A stretch of 43,516 nucleotides of DNA from NCBI GenBank assembly GCA_015484845.1, contig WFUT01000137.1:1-43516 (forward strand). Reading direction: 5' to 3'. Of the stretch, positions 27,823 through 35,652 are shown one piece after another. Under the pieces are notes generated by a model, which was given only the letters and a program-made list of their open reading frames with translations, was not told the origin of the DNA and made no database searches. The first letter of the stretch is position 1. Every line of letters begins with the position of its first letter. This DNA is from Desulfobulbaceae bacterium (GTDB taxonomy: Bacteria > Desulfobacterota > Desulfobulbia > Desulfobulbales > Desulfobulbaceae). The position numbers were made by a program, and so were the translations under genes.

Positions 27823-28335
27823 TCAGTACCTCCTGCCACTGGCCAGGGTCGGCCACTGCTGCATGATGCGCAGCGCGTCCTGTCGCTCCACCTGGTGGGT
27901 GGGCAGTTGGCGTCTTTCCGGCGGCAGGCAGACCTGGCGATAGATCCGCGCATCGTCAAAGCCGATGGCCGCGGCGTCATCGCGGCTGGCGGCAAAGGTG
28001 AGCGAGGCCAGCCGCGCCCAGTGGATGGCGGCCAGGCACATGGGGCAGGGCTCGCAGTTGACAAAGATGTCACACCCGTCAAGCCAGTAGTTGCCGATCC
28101 GGTCGCAGGCGTCGCGGATGGCCACGATCTCGGCATGGGCCGTGGGATCATTGCTGGCCAGGACCCGGTTCCAGCCGCGGCCGATCACCTCGCGGCCGCG
28201 GACGATGACCGCGCCAAACGGCCCGCCGTCGCCCCGTTCCATGCCGGTTGCGGCCAGTTCGATGGCCAGGGCCATGAACTCCTTTTCCCTGTCTGCTGTT
28301 GCCGCGTTGCGGCTCTCCGTGCCTTCCCCCCTCAT
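27823..28335 (-). CDS. Guanine-deaminase-like nucleoside/base deaminase
   Basis: Zinc-dependent deaminase of 170 residues in the CMP/dCMP family. The zinc site is HAEI plus CEPCPMC, with GGPFGAVIV and [10 protein letters not shown] before it. The C-terminal part [13 protein letters not shown] matches the GuaD subgroup (B. subtilis guanine deaminase) better than tRNA adenosine deaminase TadA. It would convert guanine to xanthine plus ammonia. The start overlaps the fabB stop (ATGA). It ends convergently 75 bases from the CNB/DUF4388 gene; no strong terminator is seen between them. Confidence 0.82.
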   Translation of the reverse strand: MRGEGTESRNAATADREKEFMALAIELAATGMERGDGGPFGAVIVRGREVIGRGWNRVLASNDPTAHAEIVAIRDACDRIGNYWLDGCDIFVNCEPCPMCLAAIHWARLASLTFAASRDDAAAIGFDDARIYRQVCLPPERRQLPTHQVERQDALRIMQQWPTLASGRRY

Positions 28336-29540
28336 ACCTTTCTGAAGACCAGGCAGGCGTTGGTGCCGCCAAAGCCGTAGCTGTTGGACATCACCGTGGC
28401 CAGGGGCTGGTGGCGCAGCTCGGTGACGATGTTCATGTCCGCTGCCTCGGGATCCAGGTTCTCGATGTTGGCAGAGGCGGCAATGAAGCCGTGCCGCATC
28501 ATGAGCAGGCTGTAGATGGCCTCGTGCACCCCTGCCGCGCCCAGGGAGTGGCCGGACAGGGACTTGGTGGAGCTGACCGGCGGGATCCGGCTGCCGAAGA
28601 CCTCCCGGATGGCGCGCAGTTCCACCAGGTCGCCCAGGGGCGTCGAGGTGCCGTGCGCGTTGATGTAGTCGATGGGGTCGTGGACGTCGGCCAGGGCCAG
28701 GCGGATGCAGCGCACGGCGCCCTCGCCCGAGGGAGCCACCATCTCGTGGCCGTCGGCCGTGGCGCCGTAGCCGATCACCTCGCCGTGGATGGTGGCGCCG
28801 CGTCTCTTTGCGTGCTCGAACTCCTCCAGGACCACGATGCCGGCGCCGTTGGCGACCACAAAGCCGTCCCGCTCCAGGTCATAGGGCCGGGACGCCCGCT
28901 GCGGCGCCTGGTTGAACCGGGTGGAGAGCGCGCCCATGGCGTCGAACATGGCGGTCTGGGTCCAGTGCTCCTCGTCCGAGCCGCCGGCAAAGACGATATC
29001 CTGCTTGCCCATCAGGATCTGTTCCATGCCGGCGCCGATGCAGTGGGCGCCGGTGGCGCAGGCCGAGGCAATGGAGTAGCAGACGCCCTTGATCCGGAAC
29101 GGTCCGGTCAGGCAGGCCGAGACCGTGCTGCTCATGGTCCGTGGCACCATGAAGGGCGAGAGCCGCTTGAGGCCACGCTGGCGCATGGTGTCCGTGGTGG
29201 CGACCACGTTCTCGGCCGATGTGCCGCCGGAGCCGATGATCAGGCCGGTGCGGGGGCTGGAGACCATCTCCGGCGCAAGGCCGGCGTCGTTGATGGCCTG
29301 TTCCATGGCGATGTAGGCATAGGCCGCTGCATCGCCCATGAATCGCAGGATCTTCTTGTCGATGTGTTTCCTGGGATCGATGGTGGTAAAGGAGCCGATG
29401 CGGGAGCGCAGGCCGATTTCCTCGTACTTCCGGATATACCTGGCCCCGGACCTGCCCTCCATGAGCGCGGCGAGGACCTCGCCCGTGCTGTTGCCCAGCG
29501 GCGAGACGATCCCCATGCCCGTGATGACGACCCGGCGCAT
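28332..29540 (-). CDS. fabB: Beta-ketoacyl-ACP synthase I (FabB-type)
   Basis: Condensing enzyme of fatty-acid elongation, 402 residues from this ATG. Start and length match E. coli FabB closely ([17 protein letters not shown]). Catalytic Cys lies in [15 protein letters not shown], the two His in [11 protein letters not shown] and [12 protein letters not shown], and the C-terminus has [13 protein letters not shown]. An upstream in-frame GTG (29546) overlapping the SDR stop is an alternative start. No fabA is in the window. It lies between an SDR and a deaminase in a tightly packed operon. Confidence 0.93.
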   Translation of the reverse strand: MRRVVITGMGIVSPLGNSTGEVLAALMEGRSGARYIRKYEEIGLRSRIGSFTTIDPRKHIDKKILRFMGDAAAYAYIAMEQAINDAGLAPEMVSSPRTGLIIGSGGTSAENVVATTDTMRQRGLKRLSPFMVPRTMSSTVSACLTGPFRIKGVCYSIASACATGAHCIGAGMEQILMGKQDIVFAGGSDEEHWTQTAMFDAMGALSTRFNQAPQRASRPYDLERDGFVVANGAGIVVLEEFEHAKRRGATIHGEVIGYGATADGHEMVAPSGEGAVRCIRLALADVHDPIDYINAHGTSTPLGDLVELRAIREVFGSRIPPVSSTKSLSGHSLGAAGVHEAIYSLLMMRHGFIAASANIENLDPEAADMNIVTELRHQPLATVMSNSYGFGGTNACLVFRKV

Positions 29541-29542
29541 GC

Positions 29543-30334
29543 TCACGGGGCTCCGCTGTCCGGGCCCGGCGGCCCGGCTTCCGGCCGGCGGTGGATGGCA
29601 AAGGGGGCGCAGCCCTGGCAGACGGGCATGACCTCCACCGTGTTGATGTTGACGTGCGGCGGCACGCTGGTGACCCAGTGCACGATCTCGGCAATATCGG
29701 CGGGCGTCAGGGGGTCGGTGCCCTGGTAGACCTGGCTGGCCCGGGCGCGGTCGCCGTGGAACCGGACAATGGAGAACTCGCTTTCGGCAAGCCCGGGCTC
29801 GATGTTGGTGACCCGGATCCTGGTGGCCACCAGGTCGGCGATCAGGTTGCGCGAGAACTGCCTGACAAAGGCCTTGGTCCCGCCGTAGACATTGGCGCCG
29901 GGATAGGGATAGATCCCGGCCACCGAGCCCATGTTGATGATGTGGCCGCGGTCCCGTTCCACCATGGCGGGAAGGATTGTCCTGGTGAGGTGGCAGAGGC
30001 CCTTGATGTTGGTGTCGATCATGGTCTCCCAGTCGTCGGGATCCGCCTCGTGCGCACCTTCCAGGCCCAGGGCGAGGCCGGCATTGTTGAGCAGGACGTC
30101 GATCTCCCGGAAGCCCGGCGGCAGGTCGCGGACCAGGGCCCGCACCTGGCCGCGGTCGCGGACATCGAGCCGGGCCGCGTGCACCGGTGTGCCGGCCAGC
30201 TGTTCCGCCAGCTCCTCCAGTCGCTGTTGCCTGCGACCGGTGATGATCAGCTGCCAGCCTTCCCGTGCGAACCGTTCTGCACAGGCCCGGCCGAATCCGG
30301 AGGTGGCGCCGGTTATAAGGATTGTTTTGCTCAT
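29543..30334 (-). CDS. Short-chain dehydrogenase/reductase, YdfG-like
   Basis: NAD(P)-dependent oxidoreductase of 263 residues. Cofactor motif TGATSGFG lies at residues 8-15, NNAG near residue 85, and the catalytic Ser-Tyr-Lys in [22 protein letters not shown]. The SGFG variant and [19 protein letters not shown] resemble YdfG-type 3-hydroxy-acid dehydrogenases. The ATG at 30334 follows GAGAGG; the frame is open to 30400, but that part is AT-rich and non-homologous. It heads the SDR-fabB-deaminase operon, and the fabB start is 3 bases after its stop. Confidence 0.88.
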   Translation of the reverse strand: MSKTILITGATSGFGRACAERFAREGWQLIITGRRQQRLEELAEQLAGTPVHAARLDVRDRGQVRALVRDLPPGFREIDVLLNNAGLALGLEGAHEADPDDWETMIDTNIKGLCHLTRTILPAMVERDRGHIINMGSVAGIYPYPGANVYGGTKAFVRQFSRNLIADLVATRIRVTNIEPGLAESEFSIVRFHGDRARASQVYQGTDPLTPADIAEIVHWVTSVPPHVNINTVEVMPVCQGCAPFAIHRRPEAGPPGPDSGAP

Positions 30335-30400
30335 TGCTGCCTCTCTGGGGGGAAAGTCGTAATTGACTAAGAAAACAGGTTTAATTTCAAAAAACAACAT

Positions 30401-30516
30401 TTTTCAATGATAGCCTGGAATTTTCAGGGCTTATGATTATACTAGCAACCACTCCTCCCCGGCGCCCCCGACCGGGCCGGGGAGGGCAACCGGAACCGTC
30501 AAGGAGATTGTGAACA
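30401..30516. promoter_or_regulatory. AT-rich divergent promoter region between SDR and ferritin
   Basis: GATTATACT at 30435-30443 reads TATACT on the plus strand (30438-30443) and TATAAT on the minus strand (30436-30441), so it could serve as -10 for either direction. No good -35 stands at 17 bases on either side. No clear Fur box was seen. Confidence 0.35.
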
Positions 30517-31026
30517 ATGCTGAAGAAAAAGATCCTCAAGGCCCTGAACGAGCAGATAAACGCCGAGATGTACTCCAGCTACCTCTACCTGTCCATGGAG
30601 TCCTATTTCCAGTCCGTGAGCCTGGGCGGCTTTGCCGCCTGGATGCGGGCCCAGGTCCAGGAGGAGCTGATGCACGCCATGAAGTTTTATGACTTTGTCA
30701 ACGAGCGGGGTGGACGGGTCACCCTGAATGCGATCAACAAGCCCGAGCGCGACTGGGAAAGTCCCCTGGCCGCCTTCCAGCATATCCTGCGCCACGAGCA
30801 GCTGGTCACCTCGCTGATCAACGACCTGGTGGACCTGGCTGCCCGGGAAAAGGATCACGCCACCGGCATCTTCCTGCAGTGGTTTGTCTCCGAGCAGGTG
30901 GAGGAGGAGGCCACGGTGGGCGAGATCGTCAACCGGCTGGAGCTCATCGGCAATGACTCGTCGGGGCTCTTTTTCCTGGATGCCGAGCTGGGCAAGCGGG
31001 TCTTTGACGCCTCCCAGGCCGGCTAG
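30517..31026 (+). CDS. ftnA: Ferritin, FtnA-type
   Basis: Iron-storage protein of 169 residues assembling into a 24-mer shell. Diiron-site residues are visible: Glu17 (NEQINAEMYSSYLYLSME), Glu50 and His53 (QEELMHAMKF), then HEQLVTSLINDL and the QWFVSEQVEEE motif. It is a non-haem ferritin rather than bacterioferritin, which would carry the haem Met in another context. AAGGAG precedes the ATG. A HEAT-repeat gene follows after 16 bases. Confidence 0.95.
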   Translation: MLKKKILKALNEQINAEMYSSYLYLSMESYFQSVSLGGFAAWMRAQVQEELMHAMKFYDFVNERGGRVTLNAINKPERDWESPLAAFQHILRHEQLVTSLINDLVDLAAREKDHATGIFLQWFVSEQVEEEATVGEIVNRLELIGNDSSGLFFLDAELGKRVFDASQAG

Positions 31027-31042
31027 GAACAGGGAGGCAGAC

Positions 31043-31747
31043 ATGAGCAGCCGGAGGCTGAAGCGGGAGGTGCTGGCCCTGCTGGCGGAACCGGACCTGG
31101 AGGCGATCCTGGCGCGGCTGCGGCAGTACCCGGCCAAGGACGTGGTCAATGTCCTCTTCTCCGCCATCTGCCACACCGACGAGCTGGTGCGCTGGCACGG
31201 CATCAGCGCCATGGGCGAGATGGTGGCGCGCCTGGCCGACCAGGACATGGAAGAGGGTCGCATCATCATGCGCCGCCTGCTCTGGAGCCTCAACGACGAG
31301 TCGGGCGGCATCGGCTGGGGCGCGCCCGAGGCCATGGCCGAGATCATGGTCCATCACCGGGGGCTGGCGGACGAGTATGTGCACATGCTCATCTCCTACA
31401 TGCGCGAGGACGGCGAGGAGATCTGGCAGGATGGCAATTTCCTGGAGCATGAGCTCCTGCAGCGCGGTCTGCTCTGGGGGATTGCCAGGCTGGCCGGCAG
31501 CAGGCCCGATCTCCTGGCCGGGCGAGGGGTCGGTGACGAGATCCTGCCCTATCTCGGGTCCCCTGATGCCGGTGTGCGGGGCATGGCCGCCCTGGCCGCG
31601 GGCCGCCTCGGCCTGGCCGCCGCCCGCCGGCCCCTGCAGGAGCTGCTGGCGGACAGGGCCGAGGTGCGCCTCTACGAGGAGGGCCGTATCCGCACCCTCA
31701 CCGTGGCCGGGCTGGCCCGGGATGCCCTGGCCGCGATCGGTCCGTGA
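31043..31747 (+). CDS. HEAT-repeat protein, DVU0298-like
   Basis: Soluble helical protein of 234 residues with HEAT-like repeats. VRWHGISAMGEMVARLADQ, MRRLLWSLNDESGGIGWGAPEAMAEIM, ELLQRGLLWGIARLA and GVRGMAALAAGRLGLAAARRPLQELL are typical of the DVU0298 family known from sulfate reducers. The function of that family is unknown. The ATG follows GGGAGG. It lies between ferritin and the nitrilase-RfaE2 fusion, whose start overlaps its stop. Confidence 0.8.
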   Translation: MSSRRLKREVLALLAEPDLEAILARLRQYPAKDVVNVLFSAICHTDELVRWHGISAMGEMVARLADQDMEEGRIIMRRLLWSLNDESGGIGWGAPEAMAEIMVHHRGLADEYVHMLISYMREDGEEIWQDGNFLEHELLQRGLLWGIARLAGSRPDLLAGRGVGDEILPYLGSPDAGVRGMAALAAGRLGLAAARRPLQELLADRAEVRLYEEGRIRTLTVAGLARDALAAIGP

Positions 31748-33012
31748 CCATGCTGCCCTTTCGCCGGGTGGCCCTGCTCCAGTTCCGGGTCAGGCTCGGT
31801 GAGCCGGCCGCCAACCTGGAGCGGGTCCGGGCCCTGTTCGCTGATCTTGCCCCGGCAGAGGGGACCCTGGTCCTGCTGCCCGAGCTCTGGTCCTGCGGCT
31901 TCGATGCCGGCCGCATGGCGCGCCATGCCGCCGCGACCCCGGCCCTGCTCGATGCCCTGCGCGGGCTGGCCGCGGCGAGCGGCGCCTGGTTTGCCGGCTC
32001 GTTGCCCGAGCCGGCCGGCAACGGTGGCCTGCCCCGCAACACCTTCTTCCTTACCGGGCCGGACGGCGTGGCGGGCAGGTACCGCAAGCAGCATCTCTTT
32101 GCCTTCTGGAAGGAGGACCGGCTCCTGGCGCCGGGCGACCGGCCACGGGCCATTGCCACGGCCGCCGGCCTGCTGGGGGCCCTGGTCTGCTACGATCTCC
32201 GCTTTCCGGAGCTGGCCCGGGAACAGGCCTTTGCCGGCTGCGGCCTGCTGGCGGTCAGCGCCCAGTGGCCCATGGTGCGCCTGGACCACTGGCAGGCCCT
32301 GCTGACGGCCCGGGCCATCGAGAACCAGGTCTTTGTCGCGGCCTGCAACAGTTGCGGCCGCACCGGCCACACCGAGATGGCCGGACATTCCATGGCGGTC
32401 GCACCCGACGGGAGTCGACTGCTGACGCTGGGCAGCGATGCCGGCTCCGGGCAGTGCTCCCTGGATGGTTCCCTGCTGGCCACGCTCCGTTCCCGGTTCT
32501 GCAGCGTGGGCGAACGGCCATGGCCATGGCATGACCGCGACAAGGTGATCAGCCTGGAGGGGCTGCTGCCGCGGCTGGCCGCCATCCGGCGCCAGGGCAG
32601 CAGGGTCGCCTTCACCAACGGCTGCTTCGATATCCTGCACGCCGGCCATGTCAGCTACCTGGAGCAGGCCCGCCGCTGCGGCGACTGCCTGGTGGTGGGG
32701 CTCAACTCGGATCGCTCTGTCCGGTTGCTCAAGGGCGATTCCCGGCCGGTCAACGGCGAGCAGGAACGGGCCAGGGTGCTGGCCGCCCTGGGGTGCGTGG
32801 ACTTCGTGGTCATCTTTGACGACGAGACCCCCATTGACCTGATCCGCGCCCTGCTGCCCGATGTCCTGGTCAAGGGCGCGGACTGGCCCGAGGACAGGAT
32901 CGTGGGTGCCGCCGAGGTGAAGGCGGCGGGCGGCCGGGTGGAGCGGATCGCCTTTGAGCACCAGGTCTCGACCTCGGCCGTGATCGAGAGCATCCGCGGG
33001 CAGGGGGATTGA
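31744..33012 (+). CDS. Fusion: carbon-nitrogen hydrolase + RfaE2-type heptose-1-phosphate adenylyltransferase
   Basis: One uninterrupted frame of 422 residues. Residues ~5-265 are a nitrilase-superfamily amidase with the triad Glu47 (LLPELW), Lys in GRYRKQHLF and Cys in GALVCYDLRFPEL. Residues ~275-422 are a nucleotidyltransferase: VAFTNGCFDILHAGHVSYLEQA (HxGH), GLNSDRSVRLLKG and LLPDVLVKGADW, the signatures of RfaE2/HldE-C, which makes ADP-heptose from heptose-1-phosphate for LPS. GTG at 31744 overlaps the HEAT stop; an ATG at 31750 is the other start. The two activities are not known to me as one pathway, so the fusion is notable. No frameshift is needed to read it. Confidence 0.9.
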   Translation: MTMLPFRRVALLQFRVRLGEPAANLERVRALFADLAPAEGTLVLLPELWSCGFDAGRMARHAAATPALLDALRGLAAASGAWFAGSLPEPAGNGGLPRNTFFLTGPDGVAGRYRKQHLFAFWKEDRLLAPGDRPRAIATAAGLLGALVCYDLRFPELAREQAFAGCGLLAVSAQWPMVRLDHWQALLTARAIENQVFVAACNSCGRTGHTEMAGHSMAVAPDGSRLLTLGSDAGSGQCSLDGSLLATLRSRFCSVGERPWPWHDRDKVISLEGLLPRLAAIRRQGSRVAFTNGCFDILHAGHVSYLEQARRCGDCLVVGLNSDRSVRLLKGDSRPVNGEQERARVLAALGCVDFVVIFDDETPIDLIRALLPDVLVKGADWPEDRIVGAAEVKAAGGRVERIAFEHQVSTSAVIESIRGQGD

Positions 33013-33020
33013 TTTTTTTC

Positions 33021-33049
33021 ATCGCTGGTTATGCCCGCTTGCGGGCATG
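33021..33049. repeat. Palindromic dispersed segment, copy B
   Basis: GCTGGTT followed by a perfect 8-bp palindrome ATGCCCGC-TT-GCGGGCAT (33031-33048). The same block order occurs at 7328-7357. A T-run precedes rather than follows the hairpin, so it is not a terminator of the fusion gene. Confidence 0.55.
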
Positions 33050-33125
33050 CCGGTTCACCAGGGGGCCCGGGGGCCTGTTTCCCGGGTCTCGTTGGCAGCA
33101 AGGATCATTTAGAGGAGAAGAGAAC

Positions 33126-33320
33126 ATGCAGGTCATCAGGATCAAGGGAATGAAGTGTCCGCACTGCCAGGCGTCGGCCAGGAAGGCCCTGGAGGCCCTG
33201 GAGGGCGTCAGCAACGTGGAGGTCGACCTGGAGAAGGGTGAGGCCCGTTTCGAGGGGGAGGTGCCCCGGGAGCGGCTGCGGGAGGCCATTGTCAAGATAG
33301 GCTTTGAGCTGGTCGACTAG
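33126..33320 (+). CDS. Small heavy-metal-associated (HMA) domain protein
   Basis: 64-residue CopZ-like metallochaperone fold: IRIKGMKCPHCQASARKALEAL with Cys11 and Cys14, then VSNVEVDLEKGEARFEGEV and ends GFELVD. The usual GMxCxxC motif is present as GMKCPHC. GAGGAG lies about 9 bases before the ATG. The longer frame from 33009 runs back through the palindromic repeat and is not used. The following ArsR gene suggests a metal or metalloid context. Confidence 0.85.
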   Translation: MQVIRIKGMKCPHCQASARKALEALEGVSNVEVDLEKGEARFEGEVPRERLREAIVKIGFELVD

Positions 33321-33403
33321 CGGACGGAGGCGGGGAATCGTGAGGTTGCCGGTATTGACCGCTCTGGACCGCCATCCGCCGGGCTGGCGGCGCAGGGGGA
33401 ACC

Positions 33404-33775
33404 ATGGCCAACGGTGAGATGAAAGAGTGCCTGCGGGTAATGAAGGCCCTGTCCGACAGCAGCCGGCTCAGGATCCTGAAGATGCTGGAGGGGCGGGAGC
33501 TGTGTGTCTGCGAGATCCAGGCCCTGCTGGCCCTGTCCCAGTCAACGGTCTCCAAGCATCTCAAGATCCTGGAGGACGCGGGCCTGGTGGACCGGCGGCG
33601 GGACGGGCAATGGGTCATCTACAGCCTGGCCGGCGGTGAGCGTTCCGTCTATGCCCGCGAGATGCTGGAGCGGCTGCACTCCTGGCTCGACGATGACCCC
33701 GAGATCCGTGCCCTGTCCGAGCAGGTGCCCCTGGTGAACCGGGCCTCCTGTGCCCGGCGCTACCGCCAGTCCTGA
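33404..33775 (+). CDS. arsR: ArsR/SmtB-family metalloregulator
   Basis: Winged-helix repressor of 123 residues. The sensor motif ELCVCEI (Cys34, Cys36) in the alpha-3 helix is the classic As(III)/Sb(III) site of ArsR; Cys9 may be a third ligand. The recognition helix is LSQSTVSKHLKILEDAGLV and the wing RRRDGQWVIYSL. An inverted repeat CCGCCA/TGGCGG lies just upstream (33370-33391) and could be an operator. It is 83 bases after the HMA gene. No arsenate reductase or arsenite pump lies nearby, so its target is unclear. Confidence 0.88.
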   Translation: MANGEMKECLRVMKALSDSSRLRILKMLEGRELCVCEIQALLALSQSTVSKHLKILEDAGLVDRRRDGQWVIYSLAGGERSVYAREMLERLHSWLDDDPEIRALSEQVPLVNRASCARRYRQS

Positions 33776-33821
33776 GGCCCCGGTTCTCCCGGCCGACAAG
33801 CGGTGTTCCGCCCCCTTTTCG

Positions 33822-35606
33822 CTACTCCTCCTTCCAGTCCGGCCTGAGATAGAGCTCGGTGAGCTGCTTGCGGCTCACCGGTGCCGGCGCCTCGGTGAGG
33901 GGACAGGTCGCCTTCTGGGTCTTGGGAAAGGCGATGACGTCGCGGATGGAGGAGGAACCGGTGAGCAGCATCATCAGGCGGTCCACGCCAAAGGCGATGC
34001 CGCCATGGGGCGGTGCGCCGAGTTCCAGGGCGCGGAGCAGGAAGCCGAATTTTTCCCGCGCCTCCTCTTCGCCGATGCCCAGGGCCTGGAAGACCTGTTC
34101 CTGCACCTGTTTGTCGTGGATACGGATGGAGCCGCCGCCGATCTCGTTGCCGTTGAGCACCAGGTCATAGGCCCGGCTCCTGACCTTGCCCGGGTCCGTG
34201 GCCAGGAGGCCGAGATCCTCCTCCCGGGGCGCGGTAAAGGGATGGTGGACCGCGGTGTGCCGTTTCTGGTCGTGGTCATACTCGAGCAGGGGAAAGTCGG
34301 TGATCCACAGGAACTCGAAGGCCGAGTCGTCGGTCAGCTCCAGGCGGCGGGCCAGCTCCAGGCGCAGCTCGGCCAGGACCTGGTGGACGATGTCGGTCCG
34401 GTCGGCGCCGAACAGGATCAGGTCACCGGGCCGGGCGTCCAGGGCCTCGCCCATGGCACGGATCTCGTCGTCGCTGAAGAACTTGGTGATGGGGGACTGC
34501 CAGTCGTTCTCCCTGATCTTGATCCAGGCCATGCCCCGGGCCCCGAAACGGGAGGCGTACTCGGTCAGGTCGTCCAGGTCCTTGCGGGAAAAGGTGGCGC
34601 AGCCGCGGGCATTGATGGCCTTGACCGAACCGCCCTTGTCGATCACCGAGCGGAAGACCTTGAAGCCGCAGCCCTGCAGGGTCTCGGTCAGGTCCACCAG
34701 CTCGAGGCCGAAGCGGGTGTCGGGCCGGTCGGTGCCGAAGCGGCGCATGGCCTCGTCATAGGTCATGCGTTTGAACGGCGGCGTGAGCTCGATGTCGCGG
34801 GTGGCCGCGAACAGGGTCTTGATCATGCCCTCGGTGACAGTGATGATCTCTTCCTCGCTGACAAAGCTCAGCTCCATGTCGATCTGGGTGAACTCGGGCT
34901 GCCGGTCGGCGCGCAGGTCCTCGTCCCGGAAGCAGCGCACGACCTGGAAGTAGCGGTCCATGCCGGCGATCATCAGGATCTGCTTGAAGAGCTGCGGCGA
35001 CTGCGGCAGGGCATAGAAGCGGCCGGCGTTGACCCGGCTGGGTACCAGGTAGTCCCGGGCGCCCTCGGGCGTGGAACGGGTGAGCATGGGGGTCTCGATC
35101 TCGAGAAATCCCTGCTTGCTCAAGTAGGAGCGGACCGCCTGCAGGCCCTGGTGCCGCATGACCAGGTTGGCCGCCATCTCGGGCCGGCGCAGGTCCAGGT
35201 AGCGGTACTGCAGCCGCAGGTTGTCCGAGACCTCGATCTCCTCGTCCAGGGGAAAGGGCGGGGTCTCGCTGGTGTTGAGGATGCGGAGCTCGTCCACCAG
35301 CACCTCGATGGCGCCGGTGGCCAGCTTGGGGTTCTCCATGTCCGGCGGCCGCCGTTCCACCCGGCCGCGCACCGCGATGACCCACTCGCTGCGCAGCCTG
35401 TGCGCCTTGGCATGGACCTCCTCGTTGATGGCTGGGTTGAAGACTACCTGCGTGATCCCCCACCGGTCCCGCAGGTCGATGAAGATCACCCCGCCGTGGT
35501 CCCGTCGGCGCAGGACCCAGCCCATGAGGATCACCTCCTGGTGGAGCTGGTCCGGACCGAGTTCATTACAGTTGTGTGTACGCCGCAGCGCTCCCATTGC
35601 ATCCAT
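33822..35606 (-). CDS. aspS: Aspartyl-tRNA synthetase
   Basis: Class II synthetase of 594 residues, bacterial type. The N-terminal anticodon-binding OB domain contains VILMGWVLRRRDHGG and the flipping loop segment LRDRWGITQVVF. Motif 2 is FRDEDLRADRQPEFTQIDME, the GAD insertion domain lies near residues 290-410, and motif 3 is GIAFGVDRLMMLLTG. An internal ATG three codons later is an alternative start. It lies 46 bases after hisS, probably co-transcribed. Confidence 0.97.
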   Translation of the reverse strand: MDAMGALRRTHNCNELGPDQLHQEVILMGWVLRRRDHGGVIFIDLRDRWGITQVVFNPAINEEVHAKAHRLRSEWVIAVRGRVERRPPDMENPKLATGAIEVLVDELRILNTSETPPFPLDEEIEVSDNLRLQYRYLDLRRPEMAANLVMRHQGLQAVRSYLSKQGFLEIETPMLTRSTPEGARDYLVPSRVNAGRFYALPQSPQLFKQILMIAGMDRYFQVVRCFRDEDLRADRQPEFTQIDMELSFVSEEEIITVTEGMIKTLFAATRDIELTPPFKRMTYDEAMRRFGTDRPDTRFGLELVDLTETLQGCGFKVFRSVIDKGGSVKAINARGCATFSRKDLDDLTEYASRFGARGMAWIKIRENDWQSPITKFFSDDEIRAMGEALDARPGDLILFGADRTDIVHQVLAELRLELARRLELTDDSAFEFLWITDFPLLEYDHDQKRHTAVHHPFTAPREEDLGLLATDPGKVRSRAYDLVLNGNEIGGGSIRIHDKQVQEQVFQALGIGEEEAREKFGFLLRALELGAPPHGGIAFGVDRLMMLLTGSSSIRDVIAFPKTQKATCPLTEAPAPVSRKQLTELYLRPDWKEE

Positions 35607-35652
35607 TTGCTCTACTCCGTCTGTGTGGCCTCTGCCCGGCTGCGGCAGGAGG

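Noticed and set aside
33010..33052. Intrinsic terminator after the nitrilase-RfaE2 fusion
   Set aside because: The T-run lies before the hairpin on the plus strand, and the other strand shows A's, so neither direction fits.
33790..33825. Terminator between arsR and aspS
   Set aside because: Only a 4-bp GCGG/CCGC stem with four T's; too weak to call.
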